Assembly (NCBI RefSeq): GCF_003268275.1
Contig: NZ_QLYR01000001.1
Coordinates: 930,001-994,000, forward strand
Reading direction: 5' to 3'
DNA from: Hydrogeniiclostridium mannosilyticum
GTDB taxonomy: Bacteria > Bacillota > Clostridia > Oscillospirales > Acutalibacteraceae
Length of the DNA stretch: 64,000 bases
Of the stretch, positions 16,541-25,216 are shown piece after piece (within the stretch, counting starts at the first letter, position 1; the number at the start of each line of letters is the position of its first letter). Under the pieces are notes generated by a model that saw only the letters and a list, made by a program, of their open reading frames with translations, was not told the origin of the DNA and searched no databases. A program made the translations under genes and the position numbers.

Positions 16541-17472
16541 GCTCCGATCCTGCCGCCCAGGCCCGCGACGAGCTCGTCCCGCATACGGCGGGCCTCCTGC
16601 GCCGCCGCCAGAGCATAGTCCTCTTCCTTTGCCCCCGTCTTCTGCCAGGCGCAGAGGATGGAGCGGGAAGCATTGATGACGGCGCCCAACCCCTTGGCGT
16701 CAAAGCCGGGCAGCACGTCACGCGCGCCGCCGCCCTGGGCCCCATAGCCCGGCACCAGGAAGAAGGTGCGGGAAAGGCTGTGCCGCAGCTCAAGCAGCTG
16801 CTCGGGGTAGGTTGCCCCAACCACGGCGCCCACACCGGAATAGCCGTACCGGCCCGGCAGCGTCTCGCCCCACTGCTCACAGAGCCGTCCCATGGTGGCA
16901 TAGAGGGTTTCGCCGCCCTCAAACTGGAGGTTCTGCAGCTCGCCCGAAGAGGGATTGGAGGTTTTTACCAGGACGAAAATCCCTTTGCCGTAGGCCTCAC
17001 AGTCCTTCAGCAGGGGCCGGATGCCATCCGACCCCAGGTAGCCGTTAACCGTCAGGGCATCCCCGTCAAAGGCCGGGAAGGCCTCTTCCTCAACCTCAGC
17101 GCGGCCAAGATGTGCGGCGGAATAGGCCTCCATCGTCGTACCAATATCATTGCGCTTTCCGTCCGTAATCACAAAAAGGCCCTTTTCCCGCGCATAGGCA
17201 ATGGTCTCCTGCAGGGCGCGCATCCCCTGCCAGCCATAAGCCTCATAATAGGCGCACTGGGGCTTGACCGCCGGCACAATGGGGCTCAGCGCGTCGATCA
17301 GGCCCTTATTATAGGCCAGAATTGCCTCCGCCGCTCCCTCCGGCGTTTTGCCGCACCGGCGGTACGCCTCCTCCCGAATGAAGGAAGGAATATAGGAAAG
17401 CTTCGGGTCCAGCCCGGCAACGCTTGGGTTCTGCTTTTCAATGATTTTCTCGATCAAACGGTCAAACGACAT
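16537..17472 (-). CDS. pyrF: Orotidine 5'-phosphate decarboxylase, type 2
   Basis: A 311-residue enzyme that decarboxylates OMP to UMP, the last step of pyrimidine synthesis. VAGLDPKLSYIPSF and ITDGKRNDIGTT carry the catalytic Asp/Lys network (DGKRND), and FFLVPGYGAQGGGA is the phosphate-binding loop of the longer subfamily 2 (MJ/Myco type), which fits the length of over 300 residues. The start ATG 17472 has GAGGAGG 8 bases upstream. It is second in the pyrC-F-K-D operon and its stop overlaps the pyrK start. Confidence 0.95.
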   Translation of the reverse strand: MSFDRLIEKIIEKQNPSVAGLDPKLSYIPSFIREEAYRRCGKTPEGAAEAILAYNKGLIDALSPIVPAVKPQCAYYEAYGWQGMRALQETIAYAREKGLFVITDGKRNDIGTTMEAYSAAHLGRAEVEEEAFPAFDGDALTVNGYLGSDGIRPLLKDCEAYGKGIFVLVKTSNPSSGELQNLQFEGGETLYATMGRLCEQWGETLPGRYGYSGVGAVVGATYPEQLLELRHSLSRTFFLVPGYGAQGGGARDVLPGFDAKGLGAVINASRSILCAWQKTGAKEEDYALAAAQEARRMRDELVAGLGGRIGA

Positions 17473-17584
17473 CGTGATCCTCCTCTGTTCGATGAATTGA
17501 TGGGATAAAGAATAATGAAAGCGGCAGCAGGCGGCGCTCCGATCCACTGGGGCCCGCGCAACCCGCATGCCGCGCCGTTTCAGG

Positions 17585-18862
17585 TCACAGGGCGCGGTAG
17601 ACTACCGCGCCGCGGCAGACGGTCAGCCGGACACGGCCTAACAGCGTCCGCCCCTTAAAAACCGCGTTTTCACTCTTGCCATGCAGAGCCTTGGGGTCCA
17701 CCGTCCAGGACTCGCGGTGGTTGAAAAGCACCAGGTCCGCCGGAGCGCCGGGCTCCAGGCTGCCCGCCGGTAGGCCCAGCAGGCGGGCCGGGGCGGTGCT
17801 CATGCGCTCAAGCAGCTGGTACAGGGTGAGGATGCCCGGCCCGACCAGCTCCGTAATTCCCGCCGCCAGGGAGGTTTCCATGCCTATGCTGCCGTTAGGC
17901 GCCTTTTCAAAATCCGCCTTTTCCTGCGGCGTGTGCGGCGCATGGTCCGTGGCAATGACCGCCAGCGTACCGTCCCGCAGCGCCTCACAGATCGCCAGGC
18001 GGTCCTCCTCCGTGCGCAGCGGCGGGCTCATGCGCTTATCGGCATCCCGATCCAAAAGCGCCTCCTCCGTCAGGGCAAAATAATGCGGGGCGGTCTCGCC
18101 CGTTACCCGCACACCGCGGCGCTGGGCATCGCGTATCATCGCCGCGCTGACCGCAGTGCTGACATGGCAGATATGGATGGGGACGCCGTAGGACTCCGCC
18201 AGCGCAATCTCCCGTGCTGTTGCGCAGTTTTCTGCGGCGGCCGGCACGCCGGGCACCCCCAGCTTACGGCTGACCGCGCCTTCATTCATCAGGCCGCCCG
18301 CGGAAAGGAACAGGTCCTCGCAGTGCGACACCACCGGCCTGCCCAGCGCCGCCGCCCGCTGCATGGCCTCCGCCATCAGGCGGCTGTCCGCCACAGGCCG
18401 CCCATCGTCGCTGAACGCGGAGGCGCCTGCTTCCGCCAGCTGCTCCATGCCGCACAGCGCCTCACCGTTCAGCCCCCGGGTGATCGCCGCCGCCACGTAA
18501 ACCCGCGCCTTGGCGTCAGCCGACTTCTCCAGAACATAACGCACCGTCTCCGGCGAGTCGATTGCGGGCCGGGTATTCGGCATGCAAAGCAGGCTGGTCA
18601 CCCCGCCTGCCGCCGCGGCCTCGCAACCGGTCAGGATATCCTCCTTTTCCGTAAAGCCGGGGTCGCGCAGATGCACATGCATGTCCACCAGGCCCGGGGC
18701 CGCCACACAGCCGCGCCCGTCGACCACCTCCGCATCCCCCGTGGGAAGGTCCCGCTTCAGCGCGGCAATTTTTCCGTTCTCAATTAAAACATCCAGCAGC
18801 GCGCCTTCGATCTTTTGGCCCGGATCGATGACCTTCGCGCCCTTTATCAATAATTTACTCAT
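17585..18862 (-). CDS. pyrC: Dihydroorotase
   Basis: A 425-residue class I (long) dihydroorotase that closes carbamoyl-aspartate to dihydroorotate. DMHVHLRDPG gives the metal pair His62 and His64. SHCED, HICHVST and ATDHAPH supply the further metal ligands and the catalytic Asp. A C-terminal SLEPGAPADLVLF stretch is typical of amidohydrolases. The start ATG 18862 has GAGGAAAGG about 8 bases upstream. It is the first gene of the operon, read from the promoter at 18944-18972. No PyrR-type attenuator is visible in the short leader. Confidence 0.95.
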   Translation of the reverse strand: MSKLLIKGAKVIDPGQKIEGALLDVLIENGKIAALKRDLPTGDAEVVDGRGCVAAPGLVDMHVHLRDPGFTEKEDILTGCEAAAAGGVTSLLCMPNTRPAIDSPETVRYVLEKSADAKARVYVAAAITRGLNGEALCGMEQLAEAGASAFSDDGRPVADSRLMAEAMQRAAALGRPVVSHCEDLFLSAGGLMNEGAVSRKLGVPGVPAAAENCATAREIALAESYGVPIHICHVSTAVSAAMIRDAQRRGVRVTGETAPHYFALTEEALLDRDADKRMSPPLRTEEDRLAICEALRDGTLAVIATDHAPHTPQEKADFEKAPNGSIGMETSLAAGITELVGPGILTLYQLLERMSTAPARLLGLPAGSLEPGAPADLVLFNHRESWTVDPKALHGKSENAVFKGRTLLGRVRLTVCRGAVVYRAL

Positions 18863-18943
18863 GATTTCGCCTTTCCTCAAGAAGTTTCTATCTCCTAAAT
18901 GGTTCTTTCTATCTTTATAAAATCCATTCTATGGGCTTTTACT

Positions 18944-18972
18944 ATTGTAGCATAAAACGCGCGGAATCTCAA
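18944..18972 (-). promoter_or_regulatory. Promoter of the pyrCFKD operon
   Basis: On the minus strand TTGAGA (18972-18967), a 17-base spacer and TACAAT (18949-18944), ~80 bases before the pyrC start. Confidence 0.7.
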
Positions 18973-19081
18973 ATTTCACCGGCACTTTTTAAGGGAAAAT
19001 CCCACCCGGGCACAAAAGCGCGCGGCGGGCTGCATGAAGTCCCAAGCAGAACATGCCGGCGCATATCCGCCGGGGAGGCCG

Positions 19082-19852
19082 TCAGCGGTTTTCCTTCTGC
19101 CACTGGGTAGGCGTACGCCCCGTTAGGGCACGAAAGGCACGGTTGAAAACGGAGAGGTCGGCGTAGCCGCAAGCCTCTGCGATTTCCCGCACGGAGCACG
19201 CGGTATTCGCCAGCATCCACTTCGCATGGCCGATGCGCAGCATCGTCAGGTAGCGGTGCGGCGTCATACCCCTGTCGCGTTGAAAGCTGCGGGTGAGGTA
19301 ATCCCTGGAATAGTTCAGCGCCTCCTCCAGGTTCTCCATCTTCACCGGCTCCTGAAAATGGGCCGAGAGGTAGGCCTCTGTGCGCCGTACCAGGTCTTCA
19401 TTACCCGACTCGTTTTTCAGGCCCCGGGACAGTTGGTCCAACACCTCAAAAAACAGTGCTTGCTTGCCGAAGACCCGCCCCAAGCTCAGCCGTTCCAAAC
19501 GGTCAAGCTCCTGCAAAACTGTTTCCAGCGGCTTTGGATTCCAGCCGCCCCGCAGCGGTATACTGCCATCTGCCGCCGTACCGTAGGCGCCGGAGAAATG
19601 GATATAAAAATAATGAGGCATGTCGCTCGGTTGCCGTGCGTGCTGTGTCAACCCTGCCCGCTGAATATAATATTCTCCGGCTTTGACCTCAACCGAGATT
19701 CCGTCTTCCTCAAAGCGCAGGGTTCCCTTCATTAAAAGCAGCAGCACGCTGTATGGCGCGTTGCGTGTTACATGAAACTCCCCCGGCGAAAACGTACGGA
19801 AGGAAGCGGCCAGATAAGCTGGAACCGGCTCTGCCTTTAAAAAATCATTCAT
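19082..19852 (-). CDS. AraC family transcriptional regulator
   Basis: A 256-residue regulator. The N-terminal ~110 residues form a cupin-like arm (FRTFSPGEFHVTRNAPYSVL, then VKAGEYYIQRAGLTQHAR, as in the AraC_binding domain). The C-terminal ~95 residues hold two helix-turn-helix motifs (MENLEEALNYSRDYLTRSFQ and VREIAEACGYADLSVFNRAF) and end with LTGRTPTQWQKE. The start ATG 19852 has GGGAG 8 bases upstream. It is a lone gene; the target is not evident because no sugar-use gene adjoins it. Confidence 0.9.
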   Translation of the reverse strand: MNDFLKAEPVPAYLAASFRTFSPGEFHVTRNAPYSVLLLLMKGTLRFEEDGISVEVKAGEYYIQRAGLTQHARQPSDMPHYFYIHFSGAYGTAADGSIPLRGGWNPKPLETVLQELDRLERLSLGRVFGKQALFFEVLDQLSRGLKNESGNEDLVRRTEAYLSAHFQEPVKMENLEEALNYSRDYLTRSFQRDRGMTPHRYLTMLRIGHAKWMLANTACSVREIAEACGYADLSVFNRAFRALTGRTPTQWQKENR

Positions 19853-20080
19853 TAAAGCATCTCCCCTCGCTTTTCAGTATACAAAAACCAAGGGATTTTG
19901 CAAGAACTATTCCGGCGCTGCCGCGATGCGCCGGAGGCCGTCAGCAGCTATACCCGCCTCTAAACGACTATTTAAAAATCCGGACGCCTGCGGTTCTTTT
20001 TCGTAAGCTCGCAGTGCTCCCACAGCGCCTGTGCAGGCGGGCAAAGCGGCGCCTTCCCGGATGCTCAGGCAATCGGGCAG

Positions 20081-20120
20081 CAAAAAGCACGCCGGGAGTC
20101 TTCAGCCTCCCCGGCGCGCC
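20081..20120 (-). terminator. Terminator of the 20146 gene
   Basis: On the minus strand GCGCGCCGGGGAG and CTCCCGGCGTGC pair around an 8-base loop and are followed by TTTTTGC. Confidence 0.75.
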
Positions 20121-20145
20121 TTCATACACAAATTTTTTACCGCGC

Positions 20146-20871
20146 TTATAATCTGCGATAGTATTTATCGTTGAGCAGGCGCGCCTTCCTGCCCCTGCGG
20201 CGGGATTTCTGGCGCTTGTAGCGCGTACGCCCATAGCCGCTCCTCGGCGGACGCCGGTTGCTCAAAATAACCACCACAACAATTAATATGCCGATGCCAA
20301 TACATACCCAGGAGATGATCCCCAGCCAATTGATTTGATCGTTATCATCGTCCGAAACGGGAGCGGACAGAACCCCAGCGCCGCTCACCTCGGCAACGCT
20401 GGGCAGCCGGATGCCGCTGGAAGCCTCTGACGGCGCTTCCGACTGAAGGGAGGAAAGCGCTGAGGGGTCCTCGCTGCGCGCAAAGGAGCTTGTACCAGCC
20501 GCACTGGCCGCATTGATCGCACTGGCCCGCGGCGCCGAGCTTACAGCGCCGGGCTTATTCTGAACCGTGGTTTGTGCGGGCGTTTGCGTCTCCTCCTTGG
20601 GAGGCGCCTGCGTTTGAGCCTCGGAGGCCGGCTTCGGATTGGATTCCGGTTTGGGTTCCGGCTTCGGGGCCTGGGTCGACACATCTTCCGACGTCTGGGC
20701 GGGAATGGAGCTTGAGCTGTCCGCCGAAGCGGACGGCTCCTTTGAGGCCTCGTCCCGGGTTTCCGGCTCTGCCGGCACGGCGTAAACATCCGGCGTATAT
20801 AGGGCGGCGGCCCCAAAAGCAAGGCATATGGTAAAGGCCAGCAGGGCCAATAGCTTCTTATGTTGCTTCAT
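20146..20871 (-). CDS. Secreted or membrane-anchored low-complexity protein
   Basis: A 241-residue protein with no recognised family. Residues 1-30 look like a signal peptide (MKQHKKLLALLAFTICLAF, cleavage near VYA-VPAE). Residues ~35-165 are Pro/Glu/Ser/Ala/Gln-rich and unstructured, as in wall-spanning linkers. Residues ~180-205 form one membrane helix (INWLGIISWVCIGIGILIV), followed by a very basic tail (RYKRQKSRRRGRKAR). So it should be an extracytoplasmic stalk held by one C-terminal helix. The start has GAGGAG 6 bases upstream. The promoter at 21363-21392 gives it an unusually long leader. Confidence 0.75.
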   Translation of the reverse strand: MKQHKKLLALLAFTICLAFGAAALYTPDVYAVPAEPETRDEASKEPSASADSSSSIPAQTSEDVSTQAPKPEPKPESNPKPASEAQTQAPPKEETQTPAQTTVQNKPGAVSSAPRASAINAASAAGTSSFARSEDPSALSSLQSEAPSEASSGIRLPSVAEVSGAGVLSAPVSDDDNDQINWLGIISWVCIGIGILIVVVVILSNRRPPRSGYGRTRYKRQKSRRRGRKARLLNDKYYRRL

Positions 20872-21383
20872 CGTTCTCTCCTCGTTGTCAGCCGGGCCCG
20901 TATTGCCTCTGCCTCCGGCCCGCTGCCACATCTTGTTTTTGTGAAAAGGCTCCGGCATGGGAAATCCCCCAGCCGAAATACCGCTTTTGCTCTTTTTATT
21001 TCAATGGTTGAAGGCAGGAGCCTCCCGCATGAAGCGTCCGGCGCGCCCTTGCCCATGTCCGCGATCAGTGTACCAGAAAAATATGGAAAGATTATGTCCA
21101 TCTTCTATCACATTTCTGAACAATCAGCATTGCGGTTATTTATTTTAATAGCGTATTTAAAATACTAATATCAAGGATAAAAATCGATCTTCTATATATT
21201 TACTGCCAAAGGGCTTCGCCTCTTTGGCAATGGTGAAATGCGTGCCCACAGGCCCGCCGCCAGCTGCGGCTGCCCTTGGCAGTGGAAAACGCCGCGGCAG
21301 CAAATTTACTTTTAGGCCATGCCCTTTCCTGCCAAAACTGGCAATAAGCCCAATTTTTTTATATTATAGCACATAAATTGAGG
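20872..21383. other. 512-base region before the low-complexity protein gene
   Basis: No gene is supported. It holds a 10-11 bp hairpin (TGCCAAAGGGC with GCCTCTTTGGCA at 21204-21229) and a second possible minus-strand promoter TTGATA - 18 - TATTAA around 21145-21174. If transcription starts at 21356 the gene has a ~480-base leader. Confidence 0.4.
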
Positions 21384-21392
21384 TTAAATCAA
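21363..21392 (-). promoter_or_regulatory. Candidate promoter overlapping the end of the small ORF
   Basis: On the minus strand TTGATT (21392-21387), an 18-base spacer and TATAAT (21368-21363). Confidence 0.55.
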
Positions 21393-21587
21393 GTAAACAA
21401 GCAATTCATCCAGCAATTCGCCGTTAAAGCGCAAATGCTTCCCTGTCAGCCGGTATAAAAGTGTATTTTCGTCTCCAAAACCGATTTGCCGGCATTGATA
21501 GTCCACCTCATTGAGGCCGGCGGCAAACAAAATGATTAATAACGTACAAATAAACGAGGTTAAAAAAGCTTTCCATCTACGACCCAC
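21384..21587 (-). CDS. Small one-helix membrane protein after spoIIP
   Basis: A 67-residue protein of unknown function. Residues ~8-25 form one membrane helix (FLTSFICTLLIILFAAGL); the rest is polar and probably outside (EVDYQCRQIGFGDENTLLY). It lies 36 bases after spoIIP on the same strand, so it is likely the last gene of the gpr-spoIIP cluster and possibly sporulation-related. The start is GTG 21587 with only a weak AAAGGA 12 bases upstream, which lowers confidence. Confidence 0.5.
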   Translation of the reverse strand: MGRRWKAFLTSFICTLLIILFAAGLNEVDYQCRQIGFGDENTLLYRLTGKHLRFNGELLDELLVYLI

Positions 21588-21623
21588 TTTTTACATCCGT
21601 CCTTTGGTTTCATTCTGACGGAG

Positions 21624-22715
21624 CTATTCCTCAACTACCAAATCGTTCAGCGTATCCACCAGCGCGTTGCCGAACAGCTCGCCGGAGTACAGCACCTCCT
21701 CCAGGGTGCTGCCGTCCGTGCCGAACTCAACCAGCAGCGAGCCGCGCGTCATATGCTCATTATATTTTTTCGGGCAAAAATGAAGCGGGCGGGCCAGGGT
21801 TGGGTATAGATCGCTGACCGAGCGCTGAATGCGCACCGCCAGCCGCAGGTTGTACTCCCAGTCCGGGAACCCAAGCTGGCCGTTGTCGTCACAGCCGGAA
21901 ACCACCATAATCTGCGCAGCCTTTTTTCCGTTGATGACCACGGTGGGTTTGATGCGGTTGTCACTAGAGCCGAGCGCGTCGCGGTGAATATCCAGCGTTA
22001 CCTGTATGCCGGGGTATTTTTCCAGGTTCCGCTGGATGGTCTCCCCCGAACGGTCATAGGATCCGTTGTAGCTCGGGTAGTCGTGGCAGGTGGTGTCATG
22101 CACCACGCCATAGCCCGCCGCCTTCAGCTTCTTTTCAATCTCGTCCCCAACAGCGACTACATTGCGCGAATTGTCCTGCGTACGGGTTTCGCCCTGAAAG
22201 GCCTCCGTCGTATGCGTATGGTAGATCAGAATTTCCACACTTCCGTCTCTTTTTAGTTTGACCGCCGGCTGGCGGTTTAATTCCTCGCCGATGTCAATTC
22301 CGTGATTTGTATTTGAATTTTTCACCCACAGGTTTCCATATTGCAGGCCTGTGTTTGCCATTGTCATCTCGGTGATTCCATCGCCCGCCATCGTCGGCAC
22401 CGCCCCGTCGGAGGAATTGCCCCCCTCCTCCGCCCGGCTGCTTTGGGCTGATTCAGCGGGCTGGCTCTCCTCCCCCGCCGGCGCTTCAGACTGCTGCGCG
22501 GCGGCGGAAGGCTCCGGCTCCTGCGCCGATGCGTCCGGCCGGCCGGCATCCTCGCGCAAAAGGCCGGCGGCCCCATCCGGAAAAATAAAGCCCGCCGCAG
22601 CCAATACCGCATCCGGTTCCCCAAAAAGCGGCATCCGTATCGCCACACAAAACACGCCCAAACAGCACAGAATTGCCGTTATAACTAAAACGCCCCGTTG
22701 ACCCCACCGTTTCAT
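21624..22715 (-). CDS. spoIIP: Stage II sporulation protein P
   Basis: A 363-residue cell-wall hydrolase. In the known system SpoIIP works with SpoIID and SpoIIM to thin septal peptidoglycan during engulfment, as an amidase and endopeptidase. Residues ~8-28 are a membrane anchor (VLVITAILCCLGVFCVAI), followed by a ~90-residue Ala/Glu/Ser linker. The catalytic domain has ILIYHTHTTEAF and VTLDIHRDAL (zinc-binding His/Glu) and ends LLVEFGTDGSTLEEV. ATG 22715 was chosen; the open frame upstream overlaps the gpr end but has no good start. It follows gpr, the usual order in Clostridia. Confidence 0.93.
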   Translation of the reverse strand: MKRWGQRGVLVITAILCCLGVFCVAIRMPLFGEPDAVLAAAGFIFPDGAAGLLREDAGRPDASAQEPEPSAAAQQSEAPAGEESQPAESAQSSRAEEGGNSSDGAVPTMAGDGITEMTMANTGLQYGNLWVKNSNTNHGIDIGEELNRQPAVKLKRDGSVEILIYHTHTTEAFQGETRTQDNSRNVVAVGDEIEKKLKAAGYGVVHDTTCHDYPSYNGSYDRSGETIQRNLEKYPGIQVTLDIHRDALGSSDNRIKPTVVINGKKAAQIMVVSGCDDNGQLGFPDWEYNLRLAVRIQRSVSDLYPTLARPLHFCPKKYNEHMTRGSLLVEFGTDGSTLEEVLYSGELFGNALVDTLNDLVVEE

Positions 22716-22893
22716 TGCACACACCCTTCCACACGGCCTGTTTTCCACGTCCCTGCCAGGAGCGGAAGCTTTTTCCCCGGCGGGCAGCCGCGGGGCCCTG
22801 CCCCTGGACGATGCGCCGGGTTTTCCATGTAAAATATCTATGCGGAGGAGCCGCCAAAAATACCGGCTCCGCTTTTGGGGCGCATTTCCCCGG

Positions 22894-23706
22894 CTAATCC
22901 AGCAGCAGGCCGAAGTCCTCAACCGACAGGCTGGGATTGAGCGCGGTATTCAGCGCCATGCCCAGCAGCCGGGCCCCTCGCATGACCAGCAGGTCGATTT
23001 CCCGGGGCGTCACAATCATCTGTGCGCCGCGCGGCGAAACCTGTTCCTCCACATCCCTACCCGCCAGATCCGCCGCCAATGTCCGTGCCTCCACCACCGT
23101 GGGAATCCCCAGCGACACCACCGGCGCCCCCAGCGTCTCCGCGTTAAGGCCGGGGCGGCGGTTGCCGACCCCGCCGCCGGGCGCCAGGCCCCTGTCGCTG
23201 ATCTGCACCGTGCAGCCCAAGCGGGAAAGGCTTTTTGCCGCCAACGCATCCGCGACCACCACCACATCGGGCTTCAGGGCCGCACACAGGGCCGCCGTCA
23301 TCTCCTGAACCTCTATCCCCGTGTTGCCAAGCACGCCGGGCGCTACCACCGCCACCGGGCGCAGCCCGTCCAGCCCCGTTACCCGCGCTAGCTCGCCCCG
23401 AATATGGCGCGTTGCCAATACGCTGCGTGCAAACCGCGGCCCCAAGGCATCCGGGGTAATGTCCCAGTTGCCGATTCCCACTACCAGCACCGTCCCCTCT
23501 CCCTTTAAAAAGGCCGCAAGCTCACCGGACAGGAGCGACAGCACCTCCTCACCGCTGTCAATATGGTCTGAAATCGGCGGCATCTCTACGGTGACATACC
23601 TTCCCCCCTCGTGCGTCAGCCGTGTGATTTTGCAGGCGCCACGCTCCTCCTGCTGCTGTTCCCGGCGGGGCACATATTCCATCGCCAGATCTGTACGGAA
23701 AACCAT
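22894..23706 (-). CDS. gpr: Germination protease GPR
   Basis: A 270-residue aspartic-type protease that degrades small acid-soluble spore proteins after germination. It opens FRTDLAMEYV, the autoprocessing region, and contains VLVVGIGNWDITPDALGPR, VAPGVLGNTGIEV, DALAAKSLSRL and PGGGVGNRR, all diagnostic of GPR (Asp127 and Asp193 of the Bacillus enzyme lie in the first and third). It is slightly short (usual 320-370), mainly in the C-terminal half. It is divergent from rpsT, an arrangement common in sporulating Firmicutes. Confidence 0.93.
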   Translation of the reverse strand: MVFRTDLAMEYVPRREQQQEERGACKITRLTHEGGRYVTVEMPPISDHIDSGEEVLSLLSGELAAFLKGEGTVLVVGIGNWDITPDALGPRFARSVLATRHIRGELARVTGLDGLRPVAVVAPGVLGNTGIEVQEMTAALCAALKPDVVVVADALAAKSLSRLGCTVQISDRGLAPGGGVGNRRPGLNAETLGAPVVSLGIPTVVEARTLAADLAGRDVEEQVSPRGAQMIVTPREIDLLVMRGARLLGMALNTALNPSLSVEDFGLLLD

Positions 23707-23890
23707 TTATTCAACATCCTTTCCTAAGCATAACCCGGGGAGGCCGCCCGGCCCCGCGGGTCGGCTGAATTTATCATCCTATCCAAAACAGTTTTGCCAT
23801 TTACAGGTAAAAAAATACCCTTCCCGTCAGACAACCTCGGGAAGAAGCAACATCAGCGGTATTTTCCGACTCAGCAGTAAAATTTAAGAC

Positions 23891-23919
23891 TTGCATTTTT
23901 ACAGAGAAAATGCTAAAAT
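23891..23919 (+). promoter_or_regulatory. rpsT promoter
   Basis: TTGCAT, a 17-base spacer and TAAAAT, 35 bases before the rpsT start. Confidence 0.7.
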
Positions 23920-23954
23920 ATATTCTACGTGACAACATCAAAGGAGGTGGAAAT

Positions 23955-24218
23955 ATGCCCAACATTAAATCTGCAAAGAAACGCGTAAGAGTTACCGCCG
24001 CTAAAACCCTGGCAAAGAAGGCTGCAACCTCCGAGCTGAGAACAGAGCTTAAAAAAGCTGCTGCAGCGCTTGAAGGCAACCAGGCCGACAAGGCGGAGGC
24101 CGTCCGTGTTGCTGTTAAAAAGCTGGACCAGGCCGCTGCAAAGGGAATCGTTCATAAGAACGCTGCCGCCAGGAAAAAAGCTCAGCTGGCAAAAAAGCTG
24201 AATGCTGCAAACGCTTAA
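23955..24218 (+). CDS. rpsT: 30S ribosomal protein S20
   Basis: An 87-residue, Lys/Ala-rich protein that binds 16S rRNA in the small subunit body. MPNIKSAKKRVRV, ELKKAAAALEGNQADKAEA and GIVHKNAAARKKAQLAKKL match the S20 family closely. The start has AAAGGAGG 8 bases upstream. Codon use is strongly biased, as expected for a ribosomal gene. It is a single-gene unit between its promoter and the terminator at 24230. Confidence 0.97.
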   Translation: MPNIKSAKKRVRVTAAKTLAKKAATSELRTELKKAAAALEGNQADKAEAVRVAVKKLDQAAAKGIVHKNAAARKKAQLAKKLNAANA

Positions 24219-24229
24219 ACCGCGTTTAA

Positions 24230-24264
24230 AGAGCAGGGCAATGTGGCCCTGCTTTTTTATTTTT
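24230..24264 (+). terminator. rpsT terminator
   Basis: AGCAGGGC - AATGTG - GCCCTGCT followed by TTTTTATTTTT. Confidence 0.93.
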
Positions 24265-24337
24265 ACGGGGCGCTTCTTCCGGCTGTAAAGCCCCGCCCGG
24301 CGGCAAGCACAGGGCTGTCTATTTTCCAATGCCTGTG

Positions 24338-24366
24338 TTGACTTTTGATTTAGAATCTAGTATGAT
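24338..24366 (+). promoter_or_regulatory. Promoter of the 49-residue protein
   Basis: TTGACT (24338-24343), a 17-base spacer and TATGAT (24361-24366), near consensus. Confidence 0.78.
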
Positions 24367-24416
24367 GAATATAGGAAAATCAAAATTTGTATTGATTTAA
24401 TGGAGGTGCTCAGTCC

Positions 24417-24566
24417 ATGAAAAAAAGTGGCTTTACTGTTTTTATAACCGTTGTATCCGCGCTGGCGGCTGTAGCGGCTGCCGTTGTTGCCGCCACTCTG
24501 TTTTTTGAGAAAAAAAAGAAGGACGAAGAGGAACTGGAGCATTACCTCGACTGCTCCATTCAGTAA
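24417..24566 (+). CDS. 49-residue single-helix membrane protein
   Basis: A very short gene with all parts of a real unit: a near-consensus promoter (24338-24366), GGAGG 11 bases before the ATG, and a strong terminator right after the stop (24591). The protein begins MKKSGFTVFITVVSALAAV; residues ~6-32 are a hydrophobic helix rich in Ala/Val, followed by a charged stretch EKKKKDEEELEHY and ending CSIQ. It resembles small YtxH/secretion-tail-type envelope proteins but no family is assigned. Function unknown. Confidence 0.75.
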   Translation: MKKSGFTVFITVVSALAAVAAAVVAATLFFEKKKKDEEELEHYLDCSIQ

Positions 24567-24590
24567 ATGCCTGGGTCCCGGCTATAATGT

Positions 24591-24622
24591 AAGGGCGGCT
24601 GTTTAAACAGCCGCCCTTTTTA
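24591..24622. terminator. Bidirectional terminator
   Basis: AAGGGCGGCTG - TTTAAA - CAGCCGCCCTT followed by TTTTA; it serves the small protein on the plus strand and spoVAE on the minus strand. Confidence 0.88.
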
Positions 24623-24623
24623 C

Positions 24624-24986
24624 TTAATTTTTATCCGAGGATTTTGACAGCAGCGCGGCAATATAGCCGAAGAACACCGCTGCCGCAATACCGGCTGCAC
24701 TGGCCGCCACACCGCCGGAGAAAGCGCCCAGCAGCCCATGCTGCTGCACGGCCTCCCGGGTGCCCTCCGCCATCAGGTAGCCAAAGCCCGTCAGCGGCAC
24801 CGTGGCCCCTGCGCCCGCAAAATCGACCAGCGGGCCGTAAAGGCCCAGCGCTGTTAAAATGACGCCCGCCGTCACAAATGAAACCAGAATCCGGGCCGGG
24901 GTCAGCTTGGTAAAATCAATCAGCAACTGGCCGATAACGCAGATTGCGCCGCCAATTACAAAAGCCCATACGTAATCCAAAACCAT
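24624..24986 (-). CDS. spoVAE: SpoVAE-type spore dipicolinate channel protein
   Basis: A 120-residue membrane protein with about four hydrophobic helices. VWAFVIGGAICVIGQLLIDF, KLTPARILVSFV, GLYGPLVDFAGAGATVPLTG and FGYLMAEGTREA match SpoVAE (SpoVAEb) closely. SpoVA proteins move Ca-dipicolinate into the forespore and out at germination. ATG 24986 is preferred because AAAGG lies 5 bases upstream; GTG 24992 is also possible. It is a lone gene here, without spoVAC or spoVAD beside it; these may lie elsewhere. Confidence 0.9.
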   Translation of the reverse strand: MVLDYVWAFVIGGAICVIGQLLIDFTKLTPARILVSFVTAGVILTALGLYGPLVDFAGAGATVPLTGFGYLMAEGTREAVQQHGLLGAFSGGVAASAAGIAAAVFFGYIAALLSKSSDKN

Positions 24987-25216
24987 TTCCACCTTTCACA
25001 AAGCGCCGCCCAGCTGCCTGACGGCAGGACGGCCCGCATTTGTTTATTAAACTTTTGCCCTCTCGCGCATTAGTTTTACTCCGGCGGCGGCAAATATGCG
25101 CTCCGATTGGTCTCTTTGCTTTTCAAGCTTTACATTTGCTAAAAATCGTAGTATTGTTAAAAAAACTTGATTTTTTAATTCTTTAATTAGGGCCAAGCTG
25201 CCGGAAAGGATCAGAC

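Noticed and set aside
16060-17508. 482-codon plus-strand frame across pyrK and pyrF
   Set aside because: Antisense to two recognised genes; composition is Pro/Arg-rich with no domain.
20541-20827. Arg-rich frames inside the low-complexity protein gene
   Set aside because: Produced by Pro/Glu/Ser codon repeats in other frames.
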